Shown: positions 27,251 through 35,959 of the stretch, one piece after another
How positions within the stretch are numbered: position 1 is the first letter of the stretch
Layout: the number at the start of each line of letters is the position of its first letter
DNA from: Massilia sp. Root418
GTDB taxonomy: Bacteria > Pseudomonadota > Gammaproteobacteria > Burkholderiales > Burkholderiaceae_D
Direction: 5' to 3'
Assembly (NCBI RefSeq): GCF_001425265.1
Contig: NZ_LMEC01000001.1
Coordinates: forward strand, 640,036 to 704,035
Length of the DNA stretch: 64,000 nt
Notes under the pieces: model-generated
What the model was told of the DNA's origin: nothing
Database searches by the model: none
What the model saw: the letters and a program-made list of their open reading frames with translations, nothing else
Translations under genes and position numbers: made by a program

Positions 27251-28273
27251 ATGCCAGAACAAGAAATGAAGCAGGACGAGCTCCAGCAACTGAAAGCGCG
27301 CGCCATCTCGCAGCCGCTGGTTGAGCACATCTACACGGCCGACCCATCGGCCCACGTATTCAACGGCCGCCTCTACGTCTACCCCTCGCACGACGTGGAA
27401 GCCGGCATCGCCTTCAACGACAACGGCGACCACTTCGCCATGGAAGACTACCGCGTCCTGTCGATGGACCGGCCCGGCGCCGCGACGGTGGACCACGGCG
27501 TGGCCCTGCACGTGAAAGACGTGCCGTGGGCAGAGCGCCAGATGTGGGCCCCGGACGCCGCCTTCAAGGACGGCAAATACTACCTCTACTTCCCGGCCAA
27601 GAAGGCCGACGGCATCTTCCAGATCGGCGTCGCCGTGGGCGATGACCCGGCCGGTCCCTTCGTGCCCGAAGCCGCGCCGATCGAAGGCAGCTACTCCATC
27701 GACCCCGCCGTGTTTGAAGACGGCGGCGAGCACTATATGTACTTCGGCGGCATCTGGGGCGGCCAGCTGCAGAAATACCGCGACAACGTCTACGGCGCCG
27801 CCAACGAAGAACCGGCCGACGGCCAGCCCGCGCTGCAAGCGCGCGTGGCCCGCCTGAGCACCGGCATGAAACAATTCGCCGAAGCCCCGCGCGCGGTCGT
27901 CATCCTCGACGAACACGGCAACGAGCTGCTGGCGGACGACCACGAGCGCCGCTACTTCGAAGGCCCGTGGATGCACAAGTACAAGGGCAAGTACTACTTC
28001 TCCTACTCCACCGGCGACACCCACTACCTGTGCTACGCCACCGGCGACAGCCCATACGGCCCCTTCACCTACCAGGGCCGCATCCTGGCGCCGGTGATCG
28101 GCTGGACCACGCATCACTCCATCTGCGAATTCGAAGGCCGCTGGTACTTGTTCTACCACGACAGCAGCCTGTCCGGCGGCGTCACCCACCTGCGCTCGGT
28201 CAAGATGACCGAGCTGCACTACGACGCCGACGGCAAGATCATCCCCATCTCTCCCTACGGCGCCTCCGCCTAA
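27251..28273 (+). CDS. Cytoplasmic GH43 beta-xylosidase/alpha-L-arabinofuranosidase
   Basis: A 340-aa single-domain GH43 enzyme without a signal peptide. The family's three catalytic acids are visible: Asp31 (YTADPSAH), Asp151 (SIDPAVF) and Glu237 (RYFEGPWMH). The absence of an export signal and the linkage to the GPH symporter indicate hydrolysis of imported xylo- or arabino-oligosaccharides in the cytosol. GH43 members can be xylosidases, arabinofuranosidases or both; the sequence alone does not decide. Confidence 0.9.
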   Translation: MPEQEMKQDELQQLKARAISQPLVEHIYTADPSAHVFNGRLYVYPSHDVEAGIAFNDNGDHFAMEDYRVLSMDRPGAATVDHGVALHVKDVPWAERQMWAPDAAFKDGKYYLYFPAKKADGIFQIGVAVGDDPAGPFVPEAAPIEGSYSIDPAVFEDGGEHYMYFGGIWGGQLQKYRDNVYGAANEEPADGQPALQARVARLSTGMKQFAEAPRAVVILDEHGNELLADDHERRYFEGPWMHKYKGKYYFSYSTGDTHYLCYATGDSPYGPFTYQGRILAPVIGWTTHHSICEFEGRWYLFYHDSSLSGGVTHLRSVKMTELHYDADGKIIPISPYGASA

Positions 28274-28295
28274 CCCCGGACCACCGTAGCTTCCG

Positions 28296-28328
28296 CCCAG
28301 CCGGCCCCGCGCCCGCTGGGTTTTTTTT
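28296..28328 (+). terminator. Intrinsic terminator after the GPH-GH43 operon
   Basis: Stem CCCAGC (28296-28301) with GCTGGG (28315-28320), followed by a run of eight T (28321-28328). Confidence 0.75.
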
Positions 28329-28337
28329 CGAAATGCG

Positions 28338-28398
28338 AAAATGGGGTCAGGGTTAATTATTTTGTCCCGGACAAAATAATTAACCCTGACCCCATTTT
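28338..28398. repeat. 61-nt perfect palindrome, REP/RAYT-like element
   Basis: Two 30-base arms are exact reverse complements around a single central base at 28368. The outer end reads AAAATGGGGTCAGGGTTAA and its mirror TTAACCCTGACCCCATTTT; the centre reads TTGTCCCGGACAA. GGGGTCAG-type palindromes resemble the repeats linked to IS200-like RAYT transposases in proteobacteria (recollection, not searched). It lies between two terminators of convergent genes. No transposase is nearby. Confidence 0.85.
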
Positions 28399-28401
28399 GG
28401 G

Positions 28402-28437
28402 GGAAAGAAAAGCCCGGCGGGCGGGAGCCGGCCGGGC
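28402..28437 (-). terminator. Intrinsic terminator of the TonB receptor gene
   Basis: On the minus strand, GCCCGGC and GCCGGGC (28412-28418 and 28431-28437 on the plus strand) form a seven-base-pair stem followed by TTTTCTTTCC. Confidence 0.65.
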
Positions 28438-28455
28438 GGGGATGGGGATGCGCGC

Positions 28456-31400
28456 TTAGAACGAGGTGCGCAGGGACATGGTGTAGCTGGCGCCCGGCTT
28501 GTACTCGTCGAAGATGGCGTTGCTGAACTGCGTGTAGGTCTGGCTGATGGCCTTGTTGGCGTTCCAGACGCTGAACGTGAGGTCGGTGTTGTAGCGGAAG
28601 TTGAACATCTGCTTCAGGTTCACGCCGACCGAGGCGTCCACCTGCGCGCGCTCGGTGGTGTAGGCGTAAGCGCCGCCCGGCACGTTCAGGCCGGTGCTGG
28701 TGTTGACCACGTGCGCCGCCGTGTACTGGCGCGCCACCCGCACGTTCAAGCCGTTACGCTCGTAGTACAGCGTGAGGTTGTTGGTGCGCGGCGGCACGCC
28801 GGCCACCGGCGGCGCGTTCTTGGCGGAGTCGGTCTGCTTGGCGTAGGTGAAGTTGGCCGTCAGCCCGAAGCCTTTCACCGGCAGCATGTCCAGCGGCTGC
28901 TGCCAGGTCAGCTCGACGCCGCGCACCTTGAGCTTGGTGTCGATGTTGAACGGCTCGGTGATTTCCACCAGGTGCTTGTCGCGCCCGCCGCTGGCGGTCA
29001 CCGATTGCTGCTGCGCGTCCGTCAGGCCGATGGTGCCGAACATCTGGTCCAGCTGCGCCAGCGAGTAGGTGGTGATGCGCTGGCCCGGACGGCTGATGAT
29101 GTCCTTGGCGAAGCCGCTGGCCGACACGTAGGATTCGCGCGTCATGTAGTATTCCAGCCCCACGTCCAGGTTCTCCGCTTCGAACGGCTTGAGCTTGGGA
29201 TTGGTGACGCTGCCCTGGCGCGCGCCCTGGTCGCCCAGCGTGAGCTGGGTCTGGCGCAGGTCGGCCGGGCTGGCGCGCGTCATCGACTTGGAGCCGGAGG
29301 CGCGCAGGATCAGCTTGGGCGTGATGTTGTAGGCCAGCGTGGCCGATGGCAGCGTGTTGCCGTACTTGGTGGACTCGTAGGCCCAGACGCCGATGTTGTC
29401 GTACAGGCCGCCGTTCTGCAGGGTGGCGTTGCGCGGGTCGGCGCCCACGCTAAGCGCGCCGATGGTCTGCTTGGTCTCCGCGTAGCGCACGCCGGCGTTG
29501 TAGCGCAGGGTGCCGCCGAACAGCTCGGTGCGGCCGGTGGTTTCCACGTAGGCGGCGCTGACCACTTCGCGGATGTAGCCGCCGCTGCCGTTCTGGAAGC
29601 CCTTCTTGATGTTGTCGCGGAAGTACTGGTAGTCCGTCGCCTGCGCGAACTTCGGCCAGTCCAAAGTGATGAATCCGTTGCCGGAGGGCTTGGCGTAGCC
29701 GGTGACGGCGGCGTTGGGCACCACCGAACCGAGGTAGGTCAGCGGCGCGGCGCCGGCGGTGGAGCCGGTGCCGTAGCCCGGATAGGCGGTGGCCACGTCG
29801 GCGACGGCGCCCGGCGTGCTGCGGCCGTCGCAGCCCGGCGTGCGGATCTGCGTGTTCGGCTGGAAGAAGCGGTAGCTCATGTTGTTGCCGCAGGTGACGT
29901 TCATCCACGCGTCGGCCACCGAGTAGCTGCGGTAGCGGCGTTCGATGTCGTCCCACGAACCGCCCACCTTCACGCTGAAGTCGGAGTCGCCCCAGTTGAC
30001 GTTCAGGCGCGAGCCCTTGGTCTTGTTGTTGCGCTCGTACAGGTCCATGCGCAGGCCGGACAGGCCCTGGCCGGCCTGGTACCAGCCGAAGTTGGCCGGG
30101 TCGTTCACGTCCAGGTTTCCGGTGTAGACCGGCGCGCGGCCGGGCTCGGTGTTGTCGTAGTTGATGACCGAGTTGGGCGATTTGGTGGCCAGAAGCACGG
30201 TCGGCATGTCGCGGAAGAAGGTGCTGTTGGTGGCGTTGAAGTGGGCGTCGATCAGCCACTTGTCGGCCGGACGGAATTCGAAGCCCGGGTTAATGCTGCG
30301 GAACTTGGTCTTCTCTTCCATCGGCCGGTATTCCAGCGACCAGAAGGTGTTGGCGAAAGTGGCCTTGGTGATGGTGCAGCCGATGGTGCAGTCGGTGCGG
30401 TCGAATTCCATGCCGATCGGGATTACCGTGTTGGCGCGGGTGCCGGCGTTCATGGCCTGGTAGGTCATCTTGTTGTTCTTCTGGGCGAACAGCGTGTCCA
30501 GGTAGATGTCCCACTTGTCGTTCGGCTGCCATTGCAGGCTGATGACTTCACCGGCGCGCTTGCGCTCGCCCTCGTACACCAGGTGGCGGCCCAGGCGGCC
30601 CATCAGGCCGTTGTCGATTTGCTGGATGGTGGCACCGGGGTTCAGCGCCAGCAGCATGGCGCGGTCGATCTGCTTGCCGGGCACCAGGATGGAGCGCGCG
30701 TAGGCCGGCAAGGCGTCCAGCGCCAGGCCGGACGGCACGGTGTCCGGGGTGGACTGCGAGCCGCCGCCGGTGCTGTTCGGATTGTCCGCGGCGGTGGCCT
30801 GGAAGCTTTTCAGCTGCAGGTTGCGCATGTCCACGGTCTGGAAGCCGTCGGTCTTGTATTCGGTGTTGCCCCAGGCGATACCGGCCAGCGCGCCGAACTT
30901 GCCGAAGCGGCTGTCGTTCCAGGTGTTGCTGACCAGGGCCGAGCCGGTGTGGCCGGTCTTGCTGTTTTGCTCGCGGTAGTTGCCGCTCAGGGTGAAGGCG
31001 GAGCGGAAGCCGGATTTGTCGAAGGGGCGCACGCTGCGCATGTTGACCGTGCCGGCGATGCCGCCTTCGATCAGGCTGGCCTGCTGGCTCTTGTACACGC
31101 TGGCGCTGCGGAACAGCTCCGACGGCAGGAAGTCCATGTCCACTTCGCGGTTGGCGCTGATGGAGCCACCCCAGCTGCCGGCCGACGCAGACGCCATCGG
31201 CGCGTTATTCAGCAGCACGCGCGTGAAGGCCGGGCCCATGCCGCGGATGGAGATGTTCAGGCCCTCGCCGTCGATCTCGGCGCGGCGCACGGTCACGCCG
31301 GGCACGCGCGCCAGGGCGTCGGCGATGTTAGGGTCGGGGAATTTGCCCATGTCCTCGGAGAACACGGTGTCGCTCAGGCCGATGTTGTCGCGCTTTTCCA

Positions 31401-31662
31401 TCGCGGACAGGCCCAGCGAGCTGCGGTAGCCGCTGACGGTGACGACAGCCTTGTCGCCCGGCGATTTGGCGACGGCTTCAGGATTGGCGGATTGCGTGGT
31501 GGCTTGCGTGCTGCTTTGCGTGCTGCTTTGTGTGCTGGCAGGAGCCGGTGCCGGCTCCGTTTGTGCGTAGGCTGTGGAAATCAAACCCGCGAGGATGGTC
31601 ATTACAAACACCTCTCCCCCCGAGCCAAAGCGCCGGACGGCGCCTCCCGATTGCTTGGTCAT
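28456..31662 (-). CDS. TonB-dependent receptor for xylan oligosaccharides
   Basis: A 1068-aa outer-membrane receptor. The start at 31662 has GAGGAGACAGGT upstream and gives a signal peptide (VMTILAGLISTAYAQ). A Ser/Thr/Gln repeat linker (SSTQSSTQSSTQATTQ) precedes the plug domain (DTVFSEDMGKFPDPNIADALARVPGVTVRRAEIDGEGLNISIRGMG). A 22-strand barrel follows, ending in Phe (SLRTSF). This size and plug style match the large Xanthomonas/Caulobacter-type carbohydrate receptors. It is transcribed towards the GPH-GH43 operon. A copy of the xylan operator lies upstream, tying it to the xylan regulon. Confidence 0.93.
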   Translation of the reverse strand: MTKQSGGAVRRFGSGGEVFVMTILAGLISTAYAQTEPAPAPASTQSSTQSSTQATTQSANPEAVAKSPGDKAVVTVSGYRSSLGLSAMEKRDNIGLSDTVFSEDMGKFPDPNIADALARVPGVTVRRAEIDGEGLNISIRGMGPAFTRVLLNNAPMASASAGSWGGSISANREVDMDFLPSELFRSASVYKSQQASLIEGGIAGTVNMRSVRPFDKSGFRSAFTLSGNYREQNSKTGHTGSALVSNTWNDSRFGKFGALAGIAWGNTEYKTDGFQTVDMRNLQLKSFQATAADNPNSTGGGSQSTPDTVPSGLALDALPAYARSILVPGKQIDRAMLLALNPGATIQQIDNGLMGRLGRHLVYEGERKRAGEVISLQWQPNDKWDIYLDTLFAQKNNKMTYQAMNAGTRANTVIPIGMEFDRTDCTIGCTITKATFANTFWSLEYRPMEEKTKFRSINPGFEFRPADKWLIDAHFNATNSTFFRDMPTVLLATKSPNSVINYDNTEPGRAPVYTGNLDVNDPANFGWYQAGQGLSGLRMDLYERNNKTKGSRLNVNWGDSDFSVKVGGSWDDIERRYRSYSVADAWMNVTCGNNMSYRFFQPNTQIRTPGCDGRSTPGAVADVATAYPGYGTGSTAGAAPLTYLGSVVPNAAVTGYAKPSGNGFITLDWPKFAQATDYQYFRDNIKKGFQNGSGGYIREVVSAAYVETTGRTELFGGTLRYNAGVRYAETKQTIGALSVGADPRNATLQNGGLYDNIGVWAYESTKYGNTLPSATLAYNITPKLILRASGSKSMTRASPADLRQTQLTLGDQGARQGSVTNPKLKPFEAENLDVGLEYYMTRESYVSASGFAKDIISRPGQRITTYSLAQLDQMFGTIGLTDAQQQSVTASGGRDKHLVEITEPFNIDTKLKVRGVELTWQQPLDMLPVKGFGLTANFTYAKQTDSAKNAPPVAGVPPRTNNLTLYYERNGLNVRVARQYTAAHVVNTSTGLNVPGGAYAYTTERAQVDASVGVNLKQMFNFRYNTDLTFSVWNANKAISQTYTQFSNAIFDEYKPGASYTMSLRTSF

Positions 31663-31827
31663 ACCTGTCTCCTCTGTTGTGGCCTCTTGTGCCTTGGTTG
31701 TCTGCGCCTGGCGGCACATCAATCTTCTTATGTCAGGAAAAGCAAATTGTTGGTTGCGCAAACGCTCTTTGCGCCGTGTGGTGTCTGAGCCCTCCTTCGT
31801 TAAATTGCAATGGTAGGGATATTCAAA

Positions 31828-31842
31828 TGAATAGCGCTACCA
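31828..31842 (-). promoter_or_regulatory. LacI-type xylan operator, copy B
   Basis: On the minus strand it reads TGGTAGCGCTATTCA, 165 bases before the TonB receptor start. It is embedded in a larger dyad: TCAAATG on one side and CATTTGA on the other. The distance to the start implies a long leader or a promoter close to the operator. Confidence 0.75.
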
Positions 31843-31917
31843 TTTGATTGTGACCTTTTCAGCAACGCTGCGTCAACAACATCGTGTCCATGCGTTGTTA
31901 CATGGACACGAAAACAC

Positions 31918-34614
31918 TTAATTAACTGCTTGCAGCGTCACCGAAGCGCCCTGCAGCGATGCCGACTCGGCGCGCACGGTGATGGCGCCGGCCTGTCCCG
32001 GCTTGCCGCGGATGATGGCCAGCGCCAGGCCGTTGAAGGCCGGCCGCTGGGCCGAGGGAAAAGGCACGAAGCTGGTTGGGTCGCCGTTATCGGTGGCCAC
32101 GATTTCGCCCGGCCCCTCGATGCTGAACGTCACCTGGTTCTTTGCCATCGGCACCGTGTTGCCGTCCTTGTCGGCCACGCGCAGCGTCACGAAGGACAGG
32201 TCCAGGCCATCGGCGCGGATCTGCCTGCGGTCCGGCGCCAGGTCCAGCCTGGCCGCGGCGCCCACGGTGCGCACGGTGGAGGCAGCCCACTCCTTTCCCT
32301 GCTTGTAGGCCACCACTTTCAGCTCGCCCGGCTCGTAGGTCACCAGGTCCCAGCGCAGGCGGTATTCAAACTCGCTGCGCTTCTTGCGGCCCTGGCTTTT
32401 GCCGTTCACGAACAGCTCGGCCTCGTCGCCGGAGGTGAACACGTGCACCGGCGTCACCTTGCCTTCGCGGCCGGGCCAGGTCCAGTGCGGCAGGATGTGC
32501 GCCAGCGGCAGCTCGGGCCGCCAGCGCGCCTGGTACAGGTAGTAGCGGTCCTTCTTGAAGCCCGCCAGGTCTATCATGCCGGAGTAGGAACTGCGGGAGG
32601 AATAGAACGGCGTGGGTTCGCCCAGGTAGTCCCAGCCGGACCAGACGAATTCGCCCGCCACGAAGGGATACTGGTCCTGCGCGGCCCAGGAGCGGTCCGC
32701 CGAGGTGCCGAAATCGGCCGCGTACAGTTCGTAGGCGCTGACCTGGCGCGTGGCGCAGTCGCCGCCCGCGTCGGGCCGCACCGGCGACGTCAGCGCGCCG
32801 GTGACGGGGAACTGGTACTCGCCCCGGCTGCTCAGCGCGGACGCGCTCTCGCTGCTGAAGATCACCTTGTCCGGGAAGCGCGCGCGGAATTCGGGGAAGC
32901 GGCCCGGGTTGGTGCGGATGCCGGCACCCTGGTAGTTCACGCTGATCATGTCCACCGTGGCGGGCAGCGGCATGTCGGCGCGGGCGAAGTTCATGGCCGT
33001 CATGGTGGGCCGGCTGGGGTCCTCCTCGTGCGCGATGGCGGTCAGGCGGCGGCCGATGGCGGCGCCCGCCTCGCCCGAGTACTGCTCGCCCACTTCGTTC
33101 CCTATGCTCCAGATCACCACCGAGGGATGGTTGCGGTCGCGGCGCAGCATGGCGCGCAGGTCCTGCTCGTGCCAGTCGGGGAAGATCAGGTGGGTGTCGA
33201 GCGCGGTCTTCTTGCGTTCCCATACGTCGAACACTTCGTCGATGACCACGATGCCCATGCGGTCGGTCAGCTCCAGCAGCTCCGGCGCGGGCGGGTTATG
33301 GCTCATGCGCAGCGCGTTGGTGCCCATCTCGGCCAGGATCTCCAGCTGCCGCTCGGCGGCGCGCACATTGAAGGCGGCGCCCAGCGCGCCCAGGTCGTGG
33401 TGGTTGTTCACACCCTTGAACGGGATATGCTCGCCGTTGACGAACATGCCCTTGTCGGGGTCCATGCGCACCTCGCGCACGCCGAACCGGGTTTCGTAGC
33501 TGTCCACTACCGTACCGCCGCGCTTGACCGTGGTCACGGCCACATAGCGGTTCGGGCGCTGGGTGGGCGGCGGTCCCCAGAGGCGCGGGTTGGCAATCGC
33601 CACCGAACCGCTGGCTTTGCCGCTCGCGCCGGCGGCCAGCTCGATGCGCGCGGGCGCAATCGAGGCGACCGCGCCGCCGCTCCTGGCGCCCTTCTCGTCC
33701 AGGCTGTAGATGGCGGTGGCCACTTCGACGCTGGCGGCGGCGCCCGAGTCGTTATCGACCGTCACGTCCAGGACCACGTCGGCGGAGGCCTTGCCGACCC
33801 TGGGGGTCTTCACGTGCGTGCCCCACTGGCCCACGTGCACCGGATCGGTCTTGGTCAGCCATACGTTGCGGTAGATGCCGCCGCCGGGGTACCAGCGCGA
33901 TGATTCCGGCGGATTGTCGAGGCGGATCGCCAGCGTGTTGGCACCGCCCGGCACCACATAAGGCGTGAGGTCCACGCGCCACGAGTTGTAGCCGTAAGGC
34001 CAGCCGCCCACCAGTTTGCCGTTCAGCCAGACCGACGCATAGGACATGGCGCCTTCCACGTCCAGGAAGATGGAGCGCCCCTTGTCGGTAGCGGGTATGG
34101 CCAGCTGCTTGCGATACCAGCCTATGCCCCAGCTGGGCAGGCGGCCCACGCCGCCGTACGGCCCCTGCTCCAGGAAGGGGCCGGCGATGGCCCAGTCGTG
34201 CGGCAGGTTGACGCGCTTCCAGGCGCTGTCGTCGTAGCCGGCCTTCAGGTAGGGCACGTCCAGCCTGGGTTCCTCCGCAGGACGCTGGTGGCGACGCGCC
34301 GGGTCGCGGATGAAGGCATTGCCGGTGGGGAGTATCCATGGCTTGAGTACCGCCGCCTGCGCGGCGCCGGCCTTGACGGCGGCATCCGGCACCGCGTCCG
34401 CCGCCTTGCCGTCTTCGCTGGCCTTCACCTCCGGACGCACGTCGTAGCGCAGGGAGTCGGAGGTGCCCGCGGGGTCACCCATCTGGAAGCGCCATTCGGC
34501 GTTGATCAGCACGCGCTCGCGCGGGGTTGCGGCTGCGGCTGCGGCTGTGGAGAAGGCGGCGAGGCCTGCGCACAGCAGCATGCCGAGCGCTCTGTAATCG
34601 GGAATTGGTTTCAT
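31918..34614 (-). CDS. Exported glycoside hydrolase family 2 (beta-galactosidase-like)
   Basis: An 898-aa enzyme with a signal peptide (DYRALGMLLCAGLAAFSTAAAAAA). The GH2 order is sugar-binding jelly roll (residues about 100-300), Ig-like domain and TIM barrel. The acid/base is Glu507 (VIWSIGNEVGEQ) and the nucleophile is Glu589 (VIFSSESAS). C-terminal DUF4982- and GH2-C5-like beta domains follow (VFTSGDEAELFVNGKSQGRKK). The start at 34614 gives the signal peptide; a longer frame to 34665 does not. In a xylan locus it could remove galactose side groups from glucuronoarabinoxylan or xyloglucan; the exact specificity is inferred. An operator copy lies in its promoter. Confidence 0.9.
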   Translation of the reverse strand: MKPIPDYRALGMLLCAGLAAFSTAAAAAATPRERVLINAEWRFQMGDPAGTSDSLRYDVRPEVKASEDGKAADAVPDAAVKAGAAQAAVLKPWILPTGNAFIRDPARRHQRPAEEPRLDVPYLKAGYDDSAWKRVNLPHDWAIAGPFLEQGPYGGVGRLPSWGIGWYRKQLAIPATDKGRSIFLDVEGAMSYASVWLNGKLVGGWPYGYNSWRVDLTPYVVPGGANTLAIRLDNPPESSRWYPGGGIYRNVWLTKTDPVHVGQWGTHVKTPRVGKASADVVLDVTVDNDSGAAASVEVATAIYSLDEKGARSGGAVASIAPARIELAAGASGKASGSVAIANPRLWGPPPTQRPNRYVAVTTVKRGGTVVDSYETRFGVREVRMDPDKGMFVNGEHIPFKGVNNHHDLGALGAAFNVRAAERQLEILAEMGTNALRMSHNPPAPELLELTDRMGIVVIDEVFDVWERKKTALDTHLIFPDWHEQDLRAMLRRDRNHPSVVIWSIGNEVGEQYSGEAGAAIGRRLTAIAHEEDPSRPTMTAMNFARADMPLPATVDMISVNYQGAGIRTNPGRFPEFRARFPDKVIFSSESASALSSRGEYQFPVTGALTSPVRPDAGGDCATRQVSAYELYAADFGTSADRSWAAQDQYPFVAGEFVWSGWDYLGEPTPFYSSRSSYSGMIDLAGFKKDRYYLYQARWRPELPLAHILPHWTWPGREGKVTPVHVFTSGDEAELFVNGKSQGRKKRSEFEYRLRWDLVTYEPGELKVVAYKQGKEWAASTVRTVGAAARLDLAPDRRQIRADGLDLSFVTLRVADKDGNTVPMAKNQVTFSIEGPGEIVATDNGDPTSFVPFPSAQRPAFNGLALAIIRGKPGQAGAITVRAESASLQGASVTLQAVN

Positions 34615-34723
34615 GTTTTCGGTCAGTCCGGGATAAAAAAAATCGCCGGGGCCACGAAACGGCACCCCGGCGAAAAGACCTTATGAGTTACGCGACCACC
34701 CAAATGAATGGGATAACAGGAAA

Positions 34724-34738
34724 AAGATAGCGCAACCA
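34724..34738 (-). promoter_or_regulatory. LacI-type xylan operator, copy C (diverged)
   Basis: On the minus strand TGGTTGCGCTATCTT, between the LacI gene stop and the GH2 start (110 bases before the ATG). It differs from the consensus at the fifth base and at the 3' end. Confidence 0.6.
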
Positions 34739-34782
34739 TTTCAGTCTATTCCTTTGCAAGGCAGCTTGTCAAGGCGGATTGT

Positions 34783-35841
34783 TCAATATGCGCGTGCAGG
34801 CGGCCGGACACGCGGCGGCGCATCCGACTGGCGGCGGACCAGTGTGAAGCCGATCGACAGCTGCTCGGCGGGGCTGGGCAGGTTGCTGCGCAGGGCCTGC
34901 ACCTGGCGCACCAGGCACTGCACCGCCGCTTCGGCCATGGCCGCCGTGGGCTGGCGCACGGTGGTCAGGGCCGGCCAGATGGTCATGGCCAGCGCGGTAT
35001 CATCGAAGCCGGTGACGGTCAGGTCGCCTGGCACGTCCAGCCGCAGCCGGTGCGCCACCGCCACCGCCGCTGCCGCCATGTCGTCATTGCTGGCGAAGAT
35101 GGCGGTCGGCCTGTCACGCAGCGCGAGCAGCTGTTCGGCCGCGTCCAGGCCGGAACGGTAGTTGAACAGGCCGGGCACCACCAGCTCCGGCGCCGGCTGC
35201 CCGCCGAAATCGCGCAGCGCGGCCTGGTAGCCGGCCAGGCGCAGCGCGCTGCAGGACTGGGCCGGATTGCCCATCACAAAACCGATACGCTCGTGGCCCA
35301 GTTCGATCAGGTGGCGCGTCATCTCATACGCCGCCGCATGCTCGTCTATGCCGATGGCGCTCACCCGGCTGTCCGGCTGGCCGCAGGCCACCACCACCAG
35401 CGGCACGCCGGACTTGACCAGCAGGTCCACGATCGGCGACCGGTCACACAGCGGCGGCGGCAGGATGATGCCATCCAGGTTGCAGTCCACCAGGCGCTGC
35501 GCTTGCACCAGCGACTGCTCGCCCTCCCCGCACTGTTCCACCAGCAGCTGCACATTATTCAGGCTGGCCTGGCTGAGCAGGCCAAGCAGGAACTCCGCCA
35601 GGTAGGCGCCGCTCGGTTTGCTGTACAGGAAACCGAGACGTATCGGCTTCAGGCCGGCGATGGTGCGGGCCTCGGGGTTGGGCGCGTAGTTCAGCGCCGC
35701 CACCGCCTCGGCGACTTTCTTGCGCGTGCTGTTGCGCACGATGTCTTTGCCGTTCATGACCCGCGATACTGTCATAGGCGACACGCCGGCCAGCTTGGCA
35801 ACGTCGATCATATTGGGGCTGCGTTTGGAATCCGGGTGCAT
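34783..35841 (-). CDS. LacI-family regulator of the xylan locus
   Basis: A 352-aa LacI regulator. The N-terminal HTH is at residues about 11-35 (MIDVAKLAGVSPMTVSRVMNG), followed by the hinge and a periplasmic-binding-protein-like effector domain (DGIILPPPL; GHERIGFVMG; TAIFASNDDMAAAAVAVA; TVTGFDDTALA). It sits inside the xylan locus between the GH2 and the divergent GH10 genes, with an operator copy in the shared 118-base spacer. It therefore probably binds the TGGTAGCGCTA sites, regulates itself and responds to xylose or xylo-oligosaccharides. Xylan regulators with similar operators are called XylR in xanthomonads. Confidence 0.9.
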   Translation of the reverse strand: MHPDSKRSPNMIDVAKLAGVSPMTVSRVMNGKDIVRNSTRKKVAEAVAALNYAPNPEARTIAGLKPIRLGFLYSKPSGAYLAEFLLGLLSQASLNNVQLLVEQCGEGEQSLVQAQRLVDCNLDGIILPPPLCDRSPIVDLLVKSGVPLVVVACGQPDSRVSAIGIDEHAAAYEMTRHLIELGHERIGFVMGNPAQSCSALRLAGYQAALRDFGGQPAPELVVPGLFNYRSGLDAAEQLLALRDRPTAIFASNDDMAAAAVAVAHRLRLDVPGDLTVTGFDDTALAMTIWPALTTVRQPTAAMAEAAVQCLVRQVQALRSNLPSPAEQLSIGFTLVRRQSDAPPRVRPPARAY

Positions 35842-35894
35842 TCAGACTGATACTCGCGAAAATGGTTGATACAACATGATAAGCCGAAATAAAA

Positions 35895-35909
35895 TAGATT
35901 GCGCTACCA
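35895..35909 (-). promoter_or_regulatory. LacI-type xylan operator, copy D
   Basis: On the minus strand TGGTAGCGCAATCTA, 50 bases before the GH10 xylanase start and 53 bases from the divergent LacI gene start. It matches the left half exactly (TGGTAGCGC) and diverges on the right. Confidence 0.65.
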
Positions 35910-35959
35910 TAACCAACATAAACCCACATAAACCAACAAAAACACCAACGAGGAGACAC

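Noticed and set aside
25693..27330. A 545-codon minus-strand frame opposite the GPH symporter
   Set aside because: Its translation is His/Gln/Glu/Asp-rich low complexity, the mirror of hydrophobic codons. The plus strand gives a clean 12-helix transporter.
28711..31788. A 1025-codon open frame on the plus strand opposite the TonB receptor gene
   Set aside because: The minus-strand receptor has signal peptide, plug, barrel and terminal Phe. The plus-strand translation is Val/Ala/Arg/Gln/His-rich without domains, a known shadow effect of GC-rich codon bias.
31930..33903. A 657-codon plus-strand frame opposite the GH2 gene
   Set aside because: No recognisable domain and composition typical of antisense of GC-rich genes; the GH2 frame has both catalytic Glu motifs.
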